DNA from: Synaphobranchus kaupii
Lineage: Eukaryota; Chordata; Actinopteri; Anguilliformes; Synaphobranchidae
Direction: 5' to 3'
Assembly: GCA_029718625.1 (NCBI GenBank)
Contig: CM056380.1
Span: forward strand, 98,382,780-98,446,779
DNA length: 64,000 nt
This document shows positions 45,815 through 58,869 of the stretch, in pieces. The translations under genes were made by a program, and so were the position numbers. The first letter of the stretch is position 1. Each line of letters opens with the position of its first letter. Under the pieces are notes generated by a model. The model was given only the letters and a program-made list of their open reading frames with translations. It was not told the DNA's origin and made no database searches.

Positions 45815-48027
45815 TGCCTTCTTCACCATAAGATCTAAGAAGAAAATAAAACCCAGTCTCACTGTACAATTGACCCGCCCACATGAGTGGAACACACACC
45901 TATGGGTAAAGTTCTGGGACGCTTCACATTTTAGTGTAAACTGATAACCGCGTGCATCAGCTGACCTGCTCAGTCCCGGTGCTCATGATTGATTGGCTCT
46001 GATTACGTGGAAGAATGGGCAAACCTCCAGATGGACTTTGGATGCCTGGATTCAATGTGCCTCCGACACAAACAAACGTGTCACTTCAGAAAACAATGGC
46101 CCTTGTCAGAGGCGAGCCGTGCAAACAGCTCATTTCACATAGAAACGGGTATGGAAAATACACACAAAAAAGAAATTAATACACACAAAATTAAAATAAT
46201 GGTGAATAATTAAAATAATGGTCAGATCAGCATAATATGTGATAATATTCATGTTGGAACATAAATGTGGATCCATTCCTTCAATAAGATGGAGCGGTAT
46301 AGCTACGGGCACTTGTCTGCTTACTCAGGCCCTTTGTCCATTAGCTCTCCGCTTTGACAGGCAGCTGGCAGTGGCCTCATCTCAACACCCCCCGATAGGG
46401 ATACATATATTAGCGTGCCTCTGTCTCCGTCACCGGCAGGAACAGTCAGAGAACACACACATGCTCCCTCCCCGTTTACTCTCCTGCTCCAATTGGCTGC
46501 TGCGTATGAAACACACACTTCTGTTGTTTGCGCACAGTGCTGCGTATAGCTCGGCGTGTGCTTCTTTTCTCTCTCCGAAGTTTACAGTGATGCAGTGACT
46601 ATACGATATTGCAACTACATTTGGAGAAAAAAGACCATGATCGATGGATCCATAGGAGCAACCTACCCTTGTGTCCCACCAATATAGTCTAAGGGTTGAA
46701 CAATGGTGTAAAGTATCAAAGGGGTTCCAAAATCTCAAGGTCTCTTTAAAGTTATAGCTGAGCTATAAGCGTAAGCTTTGGTATGATTGCTAATTGAACC
46801 CACAGATTTGTGGGTAAGGGTAGAGGTTGAGCCGATCATGTGGTCAGTATTACGATAGAAACACCGGTAAAATGTAATGTAATGTCAGACTATGGTAAGT
46901 CTTTCCAGAATTATATTATGTAATTGGTGAGGAGGTCAGCTGATAAAAGTAGTTTTTCTCTTGCAGTCAACAGTTCATTAAGTTGGGATTCATTCTGTCC
47001 TTAAAAGCAAAGATGAGGGAATAGGTAAAACTATGCCTTGTTCTAATATATAACCCTCAGTCTATTAAAAAAACATGAGAAACACCAAAAGGGGTCAAAG
47101 TTCATATAATTATCTAGTAACTATGAAGTGCACCTAATGCAGTTCTCTGTGAAAATAAAGCCATGGAAAAGTGTGTATTTTTCATGAAACATTTGAATGT
47201 GTAGCCTCTTGGTTTGATGTTTGCTTGCCACACTTCCCCCTGTTTTCCAAACCTTTTTTCCATACAGGTAATGTGGGATGGAGGCAAGGATCCCACTGAA
47301 ATAGCCCACCTTGACACCAGCTGTTAATAGCAGTCGGGAGATGATCTGTTAATGGATCCAGTGCTTTGAGAAAAGAGATGTTTGTCACCCTTAAAAGCAC
47401 AAATCCATTGTATCGAGAGCACATGAGGGAAAGACGTCAGAGGCAGAGCTTGACATTTTCCATATCCCCACCCCCAACCCCCCATCCTACTCCTCCCACT
47501 CCCACAGTCCTGCCTCTGTGATACCTGCAGTATGTGTGTGACCTGAAATGAATAGGAGATTAGATTTCTTTAACAGGAATAAAGATAGAGTGTTTGCACT
47601 ATATTGCATCTAGGTGACTTGTGGCTTAGCCAGTTTTATTCTTGTAAATGGCTATCTAACAGCCTCCTGGTGTATGTACTGAGCTATTGAATAGTCGTTA
47701 TTTTTTTATTTGGCGACTTCATCACCTTTTAAATAGTGGTTTAAATAGACTTGACTGTACTATCCATACACAGTGTGTAACATGCTGTCATTACATCTTG
47801 TCACAATAACAATAGAGGCTGTATCTAATATTACCTGTATCCAGCGGCAATAAAAACAATATTCAAATCACATGATGTATTTAACTTGGGTTAGTTCCCA
47901 AGGATCCAGTTTGCACTGAAAGCGCTGAAATTCTAAAATAATTTAAATATGAGAATGCAAGCTTCCCTTGCATCCAGCAGAGGATGCTGCTGAGCTGTTA
48001 ATACAGTATTTCAGTTTGATCCACTGT
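45812..48027. other. intergenic, no gene seen
   Basis: Short frames at 46239-46738 and 47114-47424 show no known domain. A small direct repeat (AATTAAAATAATGGT) lies near 46188-46222. Nothing else is supported. Confidence 0.35.
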
Positions 48028-48313
48028 GGGTGCGTCCCAATATTCTTCACTCTCCACCTCCTTTCCTCAACTCCCCCACTACTACTCCTCTCCTACCCGG
48101 AAGTATGCAAAACTGCCTGAACGTTTCGAGTACGAGTAATTACACGTGCAGTATACAATGTACCTGACATTGCGGTTTGCATCGAGACATTAATTAATAT
48201 GTAACCGTTAATACGTGATTAAGATGTAACCAGCAGCATTAGATTAAAACACAAAGATCAGTTTCCGGGGCAAGGAGGAGAGGAGGTGGTAGTGGAGAAA
48301 GGGAGGGTGCGTC
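48028..48313. mobile_element. MITE family A, copy 1 (right end altered)
   Basis: It begins GGGTGCGTCCCAATATTCTT and matches the complete copy at 60104-60410 along nearly its whole length, including CTCCTCTCCTACCCGGAA and ACATTAATTAATATGTAACC. The right inverted end is degenerate here. Confidence 0.7.
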
Positions 48314-48412
48314 CTCTCCACTGGATCTGCCCATTTATCGAGGCAATAAGTCTCAGTGAAATGGTATATTGGAGACCTGGCCTAAGGTCTTCCAACATTT
48401 AAAATCACCAGC

Positions 48413-48600
48413 GGTGGAAATCCCCAGGGGACATAAAGTAAAAGTCCTGCCATGTGTTTCTTCCCCCCATAGACTCAGCCAGCTGATTTCACTAATTAGT
48501 TTTACCTCCTTGCTGAAGAATTATGTTAATTAGAAAATCCAGGTGATTGGAGCGAAATACCGGGGAGGACTTTTACTTTATGTCCCCTGGATTTCCACCT
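48413..48600. mobile_element. MITE family B, copy 1
   Basis: It has near-perfect inverted ends: GGTGGAAATCCCCAGGGGAC on the left, and on the right the inverse of AGGTGGAAATCCAGGGGACA. The AAAGTAAAAGTCC block continues the arm. It is about 188 bp, without coding capacity, and should fold into a hairpin. A second copy lies at 61193-61379. Confidence 0.8.
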
Positions 48601-49603
48601 CACAAAGTATAGAAAGCAGCTTGCTCAAATCCAGCTCTTAAATTATTTATACCAGCCATTCCTAGGTAATGGGACGGTTGGGACCAGTGATACACAGTAA
48701 AGTGTTCAGTGTATCTAACCCTAATACTGTTTTATAAAGATCTAAAAGGGATACAAATGTATGCCATCTGTGAGAATTGTTTTAGCATTGAACATTTTAC
48801 TGTGTATAGTTAAGTTTGGATTTGGCAATAAAATCTTCTGGACATCACCCATGAGGAGAAAGCATGAGAAAATGATCATATTAAAGATTATAATCCCACC
48901 TGTTTTACATTGATCCAGAGGTGTTCACAACGGCCAAATATAACTTTATTTCAGAAAATAAAGATAAGCTGAAATAGCAGCTCTCAAAATTTTTGTTTTT
49001 AATTATGTTTGTTTTTGATATCAGGCAGAGGAGTGACTCCTCTGTAGTTTTTTTTTTGTCTGAAACAATACTGTTGATGTTGGTGTTGTATCTAGATTTT
49101 ATTATTCTTAATAAAACTTAAGCTTTCAAAAGTCCACTGTCATTGGAATTGAGAACAGCACATGGTACAACAAAAAATCCTTAATAAAACTGTACATACT
49201 CCTGTCATGACTGTTGGTGTTTAAAAGTTTGGCTCAAATGGACCTCATTCATGAAACGTTCCTAAATATGTGTGTACATTATCTTTCATTTTTCCACAGC
49301 TCTGACTTGCCCCTCACTTTAGGGCAGCACCGCGCAGCTACATTTCACACTTGCGTGGTAATGACCGCTTTATTTGACATGTTAGTCTTAGAGTGTCGGA
49401 AATGATGATTCTTGCGAAAGCCAATTTGGAAATTCCTTAGGCAGTGGTCACTTTCTTAATATATCCCGCCAATCAACTGATCGAAGAGCATGATTGGTCA
49501 CTTGTGCCGTGGGGTGGAGAGGAGGGGTTAGGCGGGGAGGGGGGTACTGCTTCACCCAATGTTTTGGCAGTACGTGGAGGTTCTTGCTGCACAGACGGGC
49601 ACC

Positions 49604-51560
49604 ATGATCAAGGAGGATTCTCAAGAGGTGACCAAGATCGACCTGGAGTGGATAGAGGAGCAGTCTGAGGAACAATCTGAGGTGCGGTCCGAGGTCCAGT
49701 CAGATGTAGGGTCAGAAGATGACGCCCGCTCCAGTCAGGGGGCCACTAGGCCTGTGGTGAAGGACAGGGACCCAAAAGGAATCAACGACTGCCTTAAGGT
49801 AAATGACAGTTATGTTGCTATTGGTACACGCCAGGAAAGGTGTCTGTTTTCATCACATATGAAATCACTGCATTCCTTGTGGTGAAATGTACATGGCAAT
49901 ATACTGAATGTAGCAAATGAAAATAGTTCCGTCGCGCGTCATATGCTAATACGACTTCATACGTCAGGGAAAATGTCAGGAGAGGATGACTGACTGTGTT
50001 GATAGTGTTGCTGCTGTCTCGTGTGATGGTTTCATAGGATAAGGATTTTCGTATGCCGAGAGATTAATTTCATGTATTGTACATGCTGATAAATGAAATG
50101 TCAAAATTAATCAGCTTTGATATAATGCAAAGAAATCTAATTTGAATAAGACGCAAGCCATTGTTATGTGACTCTACTGACCTCTATAGGCAGGTTGTTG
50201 AAGGTATCCGCTTCTGGTCTTGATTGTGCTTTCTACCTGTGATGGTGACCATTTGACATGCGATAACCTCCTGGGACCCAGCAGAAAAAAAGCTGAAGTA
50301 TTTTAATGTTTTTGACATAGTGTCTTGGATGACCAAAAAACATGTCGCAGTGAAAATATTTTTATTATAATAGGCTGTTTATATTATAAAAATATAATTT
50401 ATTTTATTTTTATTGACTGTCCCTTGCAGAGTTGGTGTTAGCATAGTAAAATATACGGTTATCGAGATTCAGATCAGAGACTCGATCATGTCCCCGACAG
50501 GGGACAAAAATTAATTCACAGGTTTTAGGAGAACAAACCGAAAACAGATGATTGGCTGGCGTAAACAAGTCCGTTTGAGAAATGATTTGATTTGTTAGGT
50601 TGGGCTGAAGGATTCTTAAATACTAAATTGTTAAGTTCCACATAAAAGCATGAAATGGCACATAAGCACCTGCATTAAGAGATCAGGAATAGTGATGTAT
50701 CCTGCCACTGGCCTCATGGAGATGATTAGCAAAGGGATTCCTGAAAACATAACCGCCATTGCTCTGACGTGCTGCATATAAATGAACCTTGACGTCTATG
50801 TTAAGATGTGGCCCTCAGATTATGAATGATTATAAGTGCTCACATGCTTGCAATATGCAGCAGCAGAAACTCTTATGCATGACATTAAATAGCGGTGGAA
50901 GACCGTAGACGTATTTCGCCAAGGTCATTGAATGGGTTGAGAAAGCCGTGGTTGATGTGAGCTGGTCCTCGTCCTCACACAGAGCAGTAGCAAGCGCACT
51001 GTGGCCCTAATCACAGTGACGCCCTACAGTGGACATTCCTTCTTCCTTCCAGGTCACCTTCGAAGACGTCATTGCTGAGCCCCCCTCCGTGCGCAGCTTC
51101 GACAAGGTGTGGCTGTGGAGCCACGCCCTGTTTGAGGTCTCCAGGCTCTGGTTCTATAGGATCATCTCCCTGCTGCTCGGTGTCCCGCTGGCCCTGATAG
51201 CAGGGGTGCTCTTCGCCCTGCTCAGCTGCCTCCACATATGGTATGTTATTCCCGTGCATTCCCAATGGCCCATGTGCACCATGGTTAACACAGAAAGGCA
51301 TCTACATGTGCACGGATGAGTTTAGCTAATTCTGTCATTTACTCTTCCTGGGTAACGTTCCTCTTCTGAGAGGCAGTGTATGAAAGGAATGTAGCCTGGT
51401 GTGACTGGAAAAAAAGTTGGGGCACACGTGAATTCATTTTTCTGGATGTCAACCTGAGAATTATGGTCTGCAAGCGTATGGAATACAAAGGTGCTGCCGG
51501 GGCTGCCACTGCATTCTTTTGTAGAGGGAGATAGAGATAAAGAGAGAAAGACAGCGTGTT

Positions 51561-51611
<51 letters not shown>

Positions 51612-51985
51612 GAGAGAAAGAGAGAGTTTAGAAAATGTAAAATGTTGAGAAAGTTTACAAAGATGGCTTAAAGAGGTGTCTTTTCACTGCAACTGGTATA
51701 TTTGTACATTAAGCCACAGAACCCAGAATGCGGCGTATGAACCCAGAACGTGGCCCTGAGTTTAAGAATATTTTATGAGTAAAATTATTAGTGTGAGAGT
51801 TTTGGAAACGGAATGGTATTTACATTTTCTTACACCTCAAATCAGATAATTGTATACCGTGAACAAATATATCAGGACAGTTAGGCGCAGCCGAGCTGAA
51901 ACGCTTCTGCATCGACAGCGGTATTTCAGAAAGAGAAGGAGAGAGGGAAAGAGAGAGCATAGCCTCGCTCATTTCAACATCCCTG

Positions 51986-52044
<59 letters not shown>

Positions 52045-52211
52045 ATTCCCCTTTGTACAGGTTGATCATGCCCTGCGTCCAGCTCATCCTGATCAATATG
52101 CACTGGGTCCAGACCATCTGGGCCAGCATTTTGGACATTACCATCTCTCCCCTGTTCAGCAGCATGGGGAAGTGCTGCGGGGCCATCAGCATCCGAGTGG
52201 CACGGGACTGA
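49604..52211 (+). CDS. caveolin-2-like protein, 3 exons
   Basis: A caveolin-family protein that inserts as a hairpin in the cytoplasmic membrane leaflet. Exons: 49604-49798, 51053-51240, 52061-52211, with phase-consistent junctions, 534 nt and 177 residues (human CAV2 has 162). Residues 15-45 are an unusual Ser/Glu-rich stretch ([16 protein letters not shown]). The family pieces follow: [20 protein letters not shown] at 68-75, [20 protein letters not shown] and the hydrophobic hairpin [20 protein letters not shown]. The end is [20 protein letters not shown] with a short cysteine-containing tail. SFDKVW, SHALFE and [14 protein letters not shown] point to caveolin-2 rather than 1 or 3. Position beside cav3 suggests the caveolin-2-related gene of non-mammals rather than the CAV2 of the CAV1-CAV2 locus. 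I chose the ATG at 49604 for its strong context; an in-frame ATG at 49559 would add 15 residues. Confidence 0.88.
51577..51626. repeat. (GA)n microsatellite in the caveolin-2-like intron 2
   Basis: A GA run with minor interruptions lies about 340 bp after exon 2 of the caveolin-2-like gene. It is complementary to the CT run at 51989-52044 in the same intron, so the intron RNA could form a GA:CU duplex. Confidence 0.85.
51989..52044 (+). repeat. (CT)n microsatellite forming the polypyrimidine tract of the last exon
   Basis: A CT run of about 56 bp lies directly before CATTCCCCTTTGTACAG and the exon start at 52061. It lengthens the natural pyrimidine tract of this acceptor. Confidence 0.85.
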
Positions 52212-52640
52212 TCGTTCACACCCCCCCCCCCACCCCCCGCCCACCCCACCCCCCCGCAGGATTCCCTTATCTTCAGTGGAGGGAGAGGGGGGGGGTGGGT
52301 CACCATCAGAATTCCTCCCCCAGGAAAGCCCCAATTTTTGAAAGGGTGAGAAGCAGCACCTACAGTGCAAGAGTGTGCTGCCACGCCCACACACGGCCCA
52401 CACACGGCCCACACATGGCCTACACACGCTAAACCCGACAGGCCCGGACCGGGGAGACCCTGCTGGTGCACACCACACTGCCAGCGGCCGCTGAGGTTAA
52501 TGGTTTCACAAGGACTTGATAGGAGCGATAATCTGCGCATTATGACAAAAATGTTACGTTGTTTTCTGACGCATTGAACAATGCGTGTTTATTTAAAATC
52601 AAGATGCTGAACGCGAAGCAATAAAGTTGCTTTATTTGAC
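52212..52640 (+). other. 3'UTR of the caveolin-2-like gene
   Basis: A C-rich block (52220-52258) follows the stop by about 10 bp, and CACACGGCCCACACACGGCC-type short repeats lie near 52388-52425. AATAAA at 52620-52625 is the likely poly(A) signal. Confidence 0.55.
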
Positions 52641-54078
52641 TGGCTGATTAGTGTTATGTGCATTCACATCAGATGAATCAGTGGATGGCTTAATTGCACG
52701 TGCATGAGATATAGGCTTACTCTTTATTGCTGCCAAGGTCTCGCAAACAACTTTCTGGTCGAAAATGTTTAATAACATTTTTTTTTTTTTTAATTGCCTT
52801 AAAGGCAAAAGCACATAACAAAACGTCATTCATCAAATGAAGAGAAGATTAGACACTTTAAGACTTGCTCATTTAAGCAAAAAACCCTAATCCAGCTAAA
52901 TGTGATGTATTTTCTTATAATGCATCTTTCTCTTCCACCAGACTAAGACATTAACTCTGAAGCTGATTTAGGCTTCTCTGGAAACCCAGACACAAAACAT
53001 AATAGACCACCCCCCCCCCACTGCTGGTTCTTCAAATCAGCTAATTTAATACACTACAATTATCAATTAGCATAATTATCATTACCCTTTGTGTTTGTGT
53101 TTTTATTGACTGGATTCACAGAGCAATCAATGTATTTTTTTGTTTGCTTAATGAGGAGTTGATCATTGAGCTATGCACGCGCATAATGGAAAAACTGCCA
53201 GCCGTGTGATCGTTTGGATCTGGTCTGTGTGACTAGAACGCAGACTAGAAAGGTGTTTTCCAGCCTGCTTGACTTGCCCACTCATTAGAGTTTGGCATGT
53301 GAATGTGACAGATGCTGGAGGAATGCTATACCAGGGTGACGATGCAAAGATGAACAGTCAGTGTATACGTTACGTACGCAGTAGCACGCATATACTGTGC
53401 CTCCTTCGTTCTGTCTGCAGAATTTAACAGCAGGCCGCTCACTCAACCACATTTTTCAGAGGCTGTACTCGTGTTTCAGAAAGGAAAGTATAATTCTAAG
53501 AAATGGGCTCTGGCAGATTTCCTCACTAAATCCATCATGTCCATGTATCTAAGTGAGTTCAGGCATTGTTCTCACTAACTACAGGCCTACATTATAGAAA
53601 GTTAAGCGTAATGGAGCCTGTTAGATTCAGCTGAATTTTGATAAGAGTGTGAGAGTTTGGAAACAATTATTTTCTCCTTGCATACACGTTTAGCCACAAA
53701 CTATTTCAGTGCAGCTGGGTCCAAGATGGAGACATTCTGGTTTGATGGCTGTACTATTGGATGCTTAGAGCTAAAGCTAGGTGGTATAAATATATAGGGG
53801 AGAAGGATGCACTTTCAGGAATTTTAAGAATCCTCCTCTTTTTTTATTTGAAACTACTTTGAAATGGTAAAGGGCTCAATCATGAAACCAAAGATGAATT
53901 TTATGTTTTTATAACCCCTCTCCCATGAGAAAACTTTTTTAAAAATTCACCCAACACACCTTAAGAATTAAAATGCAATCTCTACTGAATATGAGATTGC
54001 ACATTTTTAATAAACATCCTGACTTCAAAATGTGAATGTGATGCAATGATTCCTGAAATGTAAATGTTCTTCACACAG
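52641..54078. other. intergenic, no gene seen
   Basis: AT-rich sequence with no supported gene or repeat boundaries. Confidence 0.35.
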
Positions 54079-54080
54079 CT

Positions 54081-54250
54081 GGGGGGTATTACACAAAGCA
54101 GGATTACTGAGTTAGCTGTATAATTGCACCGTGTAAAATCTGGAACAGCTCTTTTTACTTCAGTCCATGTTCCAGATTTTGAAGGGTTCCGGATTTTACT
54201 CAGTGCAGTTATCCAGCTAACTCAGTCATCCTGCTTTGTGGAATACCCCC
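54081..54250. mobile_element. MITE with about 60-bp inverted ends, copy 2
   Basis: The left arm GGGGGGTATTACACAAAGCA, GGATTACTGAGTTAGCTG is the inverse of the right arm ending GGAATACCCCC. The middle holds TTTTTACTTCAGTCCATGTT. It is the more complete relative of 17892-18051. Confidence 0.75.
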
Positions 54251-55392
54251 TGGATGTCTAAGCTTAGTGTTTTCATTATATTTTATCAGCCCACCTAATG
54301 TTTTTAGACATAATGTCTTAATCTTATTATTATACTAAAGAGACCAGTTTAACCTTTGCAACTTTATGATTTTACCCTGAATTTGACTGAAAGAGTCAAG
54401 CAAATGTTTCTTTTGCGTTACTTTCATGCCATTTTCCTGCAGTCTCAGTATCCATTAAATGCAGAAGTTTGTGAAAGTATGTACAGAATTAAATACAAAC
54501 AGCAACAAAAGAGGTCTGTAAATAGTTTTTATCCAGAGGTATGTAACATAGAACGGTTGGATGGCCCCACTTCCTGAACGAAATCACTTGTGCTTGCGTG
54601 CTATTTGACGACATTGCGGCCTCTGTGTCTTTGCTTGTACAAAGTCAGAAGGGCTGGCGACGTATCACACCATGCCCAATATGAACCACCATCTATTTCT
54701 GTCCCTCTTTTGGGATCAAAGCTCACCACTCCTCTCCCCCCACATCCCCACCCCCTCTATTTCCTCTAATTAGTTTGGCTCCTATCCCCACAAACCATTT
54801 GATATAAATCCACCACTCCCCCAGATGGCAGTTTGTTGTCCACTGCTTAGTGTGAGAGAAGTGGTGTCATGACCTCACAACAGATACACCCCACTGTCTA
54901 CTTTTTGCTGTTTACTCTTTGACCATTTTTAGAGAAGAAAAAAAAAACTTCAGTGGAGTCCAAACTTAAAAATAGAGCAGTTATTTCAGGGATGGGATCA
55001 AATTTTATGGCATTAACTTCAGCGAGAGGGTCATATTTACGTTGTACATCAAAGCGATTCTCTTTGGTACTTTATATGAGCAAAGCCAAGAGGTCCATTA
55101 TGTCCTCAAACACCACCCAAACAAAAGTGAATTTGTTTTGAAAGTGGGACTATCCGACCTTCTCTTACGATGAGCAACTCGTAACCTGTGACACTACTGA
55201 TGTGTGCTTGGTTTGAACCCTGCATATTGTTGACAAAATCTATATTTACCACTGCTATTATCATGAAAAACAAATATCTGTCTTTATCTATAGCCAGAAT
55301 TTTATTTACTTTTCAGAATTGCTTTTCACTTTTCAACAGATGTCCTGAGCTTTGTGAAAAATCTTCAATTTAAGCACTCTGCTATATATATA
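54251..55392. other. intergenic, no gene seen
   Basis: Frames at 54356-54577 and 54953-55141 lack known domains. No repeat is assigned. Confidence 0.35.
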
Positions 55393-56325
55393 CAGATCCT
55401 TTCCAAAAAATTAGAATATCATGGAAAAGTTTTTTTTTCCATAATTCCATTCAAAAAGTGAAACTTTCATAGATTATAGATTCATTACACACAAAGTGAA
55501 ATATTTCTAGCCTTTATTTGTTTCATTTTTCATAATTTTGGCTTACAGCTCCAGAAAACCCCCAAAACAGTATTTCAAGAAATTAGAATAGTGTGTCGAA
55601 AATCAGCATTTACTTCAGTTATTTCAGAGAATGAGTGGAGTGGCTTGACTCGAGGAATCCGACAGTTGTAGCCCATGTCCCGGATACGTCTGTACGTGGT
55701 GGTTTTTGAAGCACTGACTCCAGCCTCAGTCCACTCCCTCTGCATCTCCGCCAAATTTTGGAATCGTCTTTGCTTGACAATCCGCTGAAGCCTACGGTCA
55801 TCTCTTTTGCTTGTGCACCTTCTCCTGCCACATTTTTCCCTTCCACTAAACTTTCTATTGATATGCTTGGACACTGCACTCTGTGAACAGCCAGCCTCCT
55901 TAGCGATGACCTTTTGTGGCTTACCCATCTTCTGGAGGGTGTCAATGATGGCCAATCTGGCCAATTGTCAAGTCTTCAGTCTTCCCCATACTGAACCAAA
56001 CTGAGATAAACTTTGCAGGTGTTTTGAGTAAATTAGATGATAGTGTGACACTCAAAAACATAGTGTGACAGTCTAAAACATTCATTCTCTGAAATAACTG
56101 AAGTAAATGCTGATTTTCGACACACTATTCTAATTTCTTGAAATACTGTTTTGGGGGGTTTTCTGGAGCTGTAAGCCAAAATTATGAAAAATGAAACAAA
56201 TAAAGGCTAGAAATATTTCACTTTGTGTGTAATGAATCTATAATCTATGAAAGTTTCACTTTTTGAACAGAATTATGAAAAAAAAAAACTTTTCCATGAT
56301 ATTCAAATTCTTTGGAAAGGATCTG
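55393..56325 (-). mobile_element. Tc1/mariner-type element with about 230-bp inverted ends, internally deleted
   Basis: The ends are long inverted copies (55393 to about 55625 and about 56090-56325). They start CAGATCCTTTCCAAAAAATT and are flanked by TA. Between them only the N-terminal part of a transposase remains, so the copy is non-autonomous. It sits in a TA-rich spot, 10 bp from the next element. Confidence 0.85.
55575..55964 (-). pseudogene. Tc1/mariner transposase, N-terminal DNA-binding part only
   Basis: The 129-codon frame includes LAIIDTLQKMGKPQKVIAKE, AGCSQSAVSKHINRKFSG (helix-turn-helix) and a second Arg-rich domain with RRLQRIVKQRRFQNLAEMQR. The catalytic DDE domain is absent. 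The true start is probably upstream in another frame, so a frameshift is likely too. Confidence 0.7.
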
Positions 56326-56335
56326 TATATATATA

Positions 56336-57864
56336 CACTACTCACAAAAAGTTAGGGATATTCGGCTTTCGGGTGAAATTTCAGGATGAACCTAAAATGC
56401 ACTATAACCTTTACAGGTGAAATTAATTTGACCTTCTCTAAACTTTTGAATGCACATGTCCAACTATTCAATGTTTCAGTACTTTTTGCACAACTTGCTG
56501 TTCTCTAACAAGGAGCTGAACGGCAAAATTCACAACAGGTGTTTGATCCATGAATCGACCAATAAATTTCCTGGTTCAATTAGAATTGGTATTTAAACAG
56601 TCTTCTTCATCATGCTGTTCACATTTTGACATCATGAGACCAAGACGACACCTAACAATTGATCAACAGTACCTCGCCATTGCGAGGCTTCAAACAGGAT
56701 GTTCTCAGAGGGAAGTGGCCACTGAGCTTAGAGTGTCACAGTGTCATCAGCAGGTTGCAACAGAGATACAGAGAGACTGGAAGAGTCACAGAAAGGCATA
56801 GAAGTGGACGTCCTTTGGCCACATCCCACACTGATGACCGCTTCATTGTGAACAGTGCCCTGCGGAACCGGATGATGAATGCCACTCAACTCCAGGCACA
56901 TTTAAGGGAGGTGAGAGGCACCCAAGTGTCACGTCAGACCATTCGAAACCGTTTACATCAGCGTGGTCTGCGTGCTAGATGACCTGCAAGGGTACCTGAC
57001 CACACCACCAGGCACAGGCGTCATCGTCTTGCATGGGCCAGGGAGCATTTACGCTGGACGAGGGACCAGTGGGCCTCAGTGCTGTTCTCTGATGAAAGTC
57101 GATTCACGTTGAGCAGAAATGATGGCCGCCAACGATGTTGGAGACGTCAAGGAGAGCGCTATGCATCAGCCACTGTTGTCACCAGACGACCCTTTGGTGG
57201 TGGCGGTGTTACAGTGTGGGCAGGTGTGTCTAGTCAATACAGAACTGCCCTACACTTTGTGAATGGTACAGTGACAAGCCCATACTACCTGAATAACATC
57301 ATTAATCCAGTCATTGTGCCCCTGCATGGACAACACAGGCCTAATTTCATCTTCATGGACGACAATGCTCCAGCTCATCGAGGTCGCATCATTAGGGAAA
57401 GGCTGCTGGAGACTGGGGTACCTCAAATGGAGTGGCCTGCACTTTCTCCAGACCTGAATCCCATAGAAAACCTATGGGATCAGCTGACTCACCGTGTAGA
57501 GGCTCGTAACTCTGTACCCCAGAACCTCAATGACCTGAGGGCCGCCCTTCAAGAAGAGTGGGATGCCATGCCTCAGCAGACAATAAGTCGACTTGTGAAC
57601 AGCATGAGACGTCATTGTCAAGCTGTAATTGATGCTCAAGGGCACATGACAAGTTATTGAGACATTGACATTTTTGTTGTGGTATACCCACCACTGTTGT
57701 TGGCTTTTGTTTCAATAAATTGTTTGAGATGAGGAAATCACCATTGCATGCTTCTACTTAAATGTCCTACTTTCATGATACGTATAATATCACTGTAGCG
57801 TGAACTTACATTTTCCATAAATTTCACCCGAAAGCCAAATATCCCTAACTTTTTGTGAGTAGTG
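56336..57864 (+). mobile_element. Tc1/mariner transposon, full length, recently active type
   Basis: The inverted ends begin CACTACTCACAAAAAGTTAG and continue GGGATATTCGGCTTTCGGGT on the left, with one or two mismatches on the right. TA flanks both sides. Length is 1,529 bp. The transposase inside needs only two defects explained, so this is one of the youngest elements in the window. Confidence 0.9.
56634..57660 (+). pseudogene. Tc1/mariner DD34E transposase, one frameshift and one stop
   Basis: The start is MRPRRHLTIDQQYLAIARLQ. The paired-type helix-turn-helix region shifts frame near 56742-56750. The frame continues to TGA at 56980-56982, where CGA to TGA decay at a CpG is a likely cause. 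The catalytic part is open from there to 57660: SDESRF gives the first Asp, [11 protein letters not shown] the second, and [14 protein letters not shown] the Glu, with 34 residues between the last two. Confidence 0.88.
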
Positions 57865-57865
57865 T

Positions 57866-58869
57866 ATATATATATATATACATTACTAGAACATTTACAC
57901 CAAGAAAATAGAAGAAAAAGGAATGGTACCAAATATATTATTTCATTGCAAATGTTTTCATGGACATGAAAGACATATGTTCTTAAATATTCAAATATCC
58001 CCATGTGACCCTGATCAACACACACTGTTTTTCAACACCTGTGATTTTAATGAATTTGCCGCTCCAATCTGTTGAATATGAATACACGCAATGGGGATGA
58101 CCAGGTTCAACCTCAGAGCTTCGTGGGGGAAACAGGCCATTCAGAGTCAAATCCAGATGACGCAAATCAAAAAAGTCCCACATGAGAAAAATGAAAACCA
58201 GAGACCCAGTGGTTTTCCAGGAATACATTTGCTCATATCTGACCGGCAATTGAACAGTTTCTCGTACGTACTGATAAAGATCACTTGCTGTACATGCAAG
58301 CAACTTTTATAATTCAATTAGAAAATAACATTGGGAACCTCTTCCCCTCAGCAGCTACAGGAAATGTGCCGTCATCACTACGTACACTACGTACCAGGAA
58401 TGATTCCTCTTTTCCCCAGACACAGTGTCACCTATAGGGGGATGGAAGGAAGTTTACTCGTATGTTTTTTTTTTTTTTAAATACAAACTCCATGACAGAA
58501 TTTTAGGCCAGCATTGTCAATGGGGTGGAAAATCATGTGGGCCTGCAATCGTGGCATGACTGACCTGGCAGCCCCGTGTGAAATGTGACACAGGCCCTGA
58601 GTTCCCCTTTTAAGAAACACTTTCTTGCTGTGAGTTATGCACAGTGCGTGGGCCCAGGGTGGGAGCAGGGGTGGAGGGTGGCAGGGGCACTGGGAGTCGG
58701 GCCCATTTTTTGATAGGAGGGGGGGGTTCAGGCTCCCGGCGCCAGCTGTCCACTGGCATTTCAGACGTGCCATCAGGCGAGCAGGAGAGGCTCAGAGGTC
58801 TGAGGGATTGCCCCCGCCGCGAACAAACTCCTCCGAACTCCCCCGTCCTGAGGCCCCACTCCAAAAGCC
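57866..58869. other. cav3: upstream region and 5'UTR of cav3
   Basis: No other gene is seen. The last 250 bp before the cav3 ATG become GC-rich and may hold the promoter and 5'UTR. A T run lies near 58466-58479. Confidence 0.35.

Noticed and set aside
45600..45944. 99-codon Leu-Ser and Arg-Glu frames
   Set aside because: They are pure translation of the CT microsatellite.
52043..52540. 165-169 codon minus-strand frames over the caveolin-2-like 3' end
   Set aside because: They are antisense to a real exon and a C-rich 3'UTR, with low-complexity composition.
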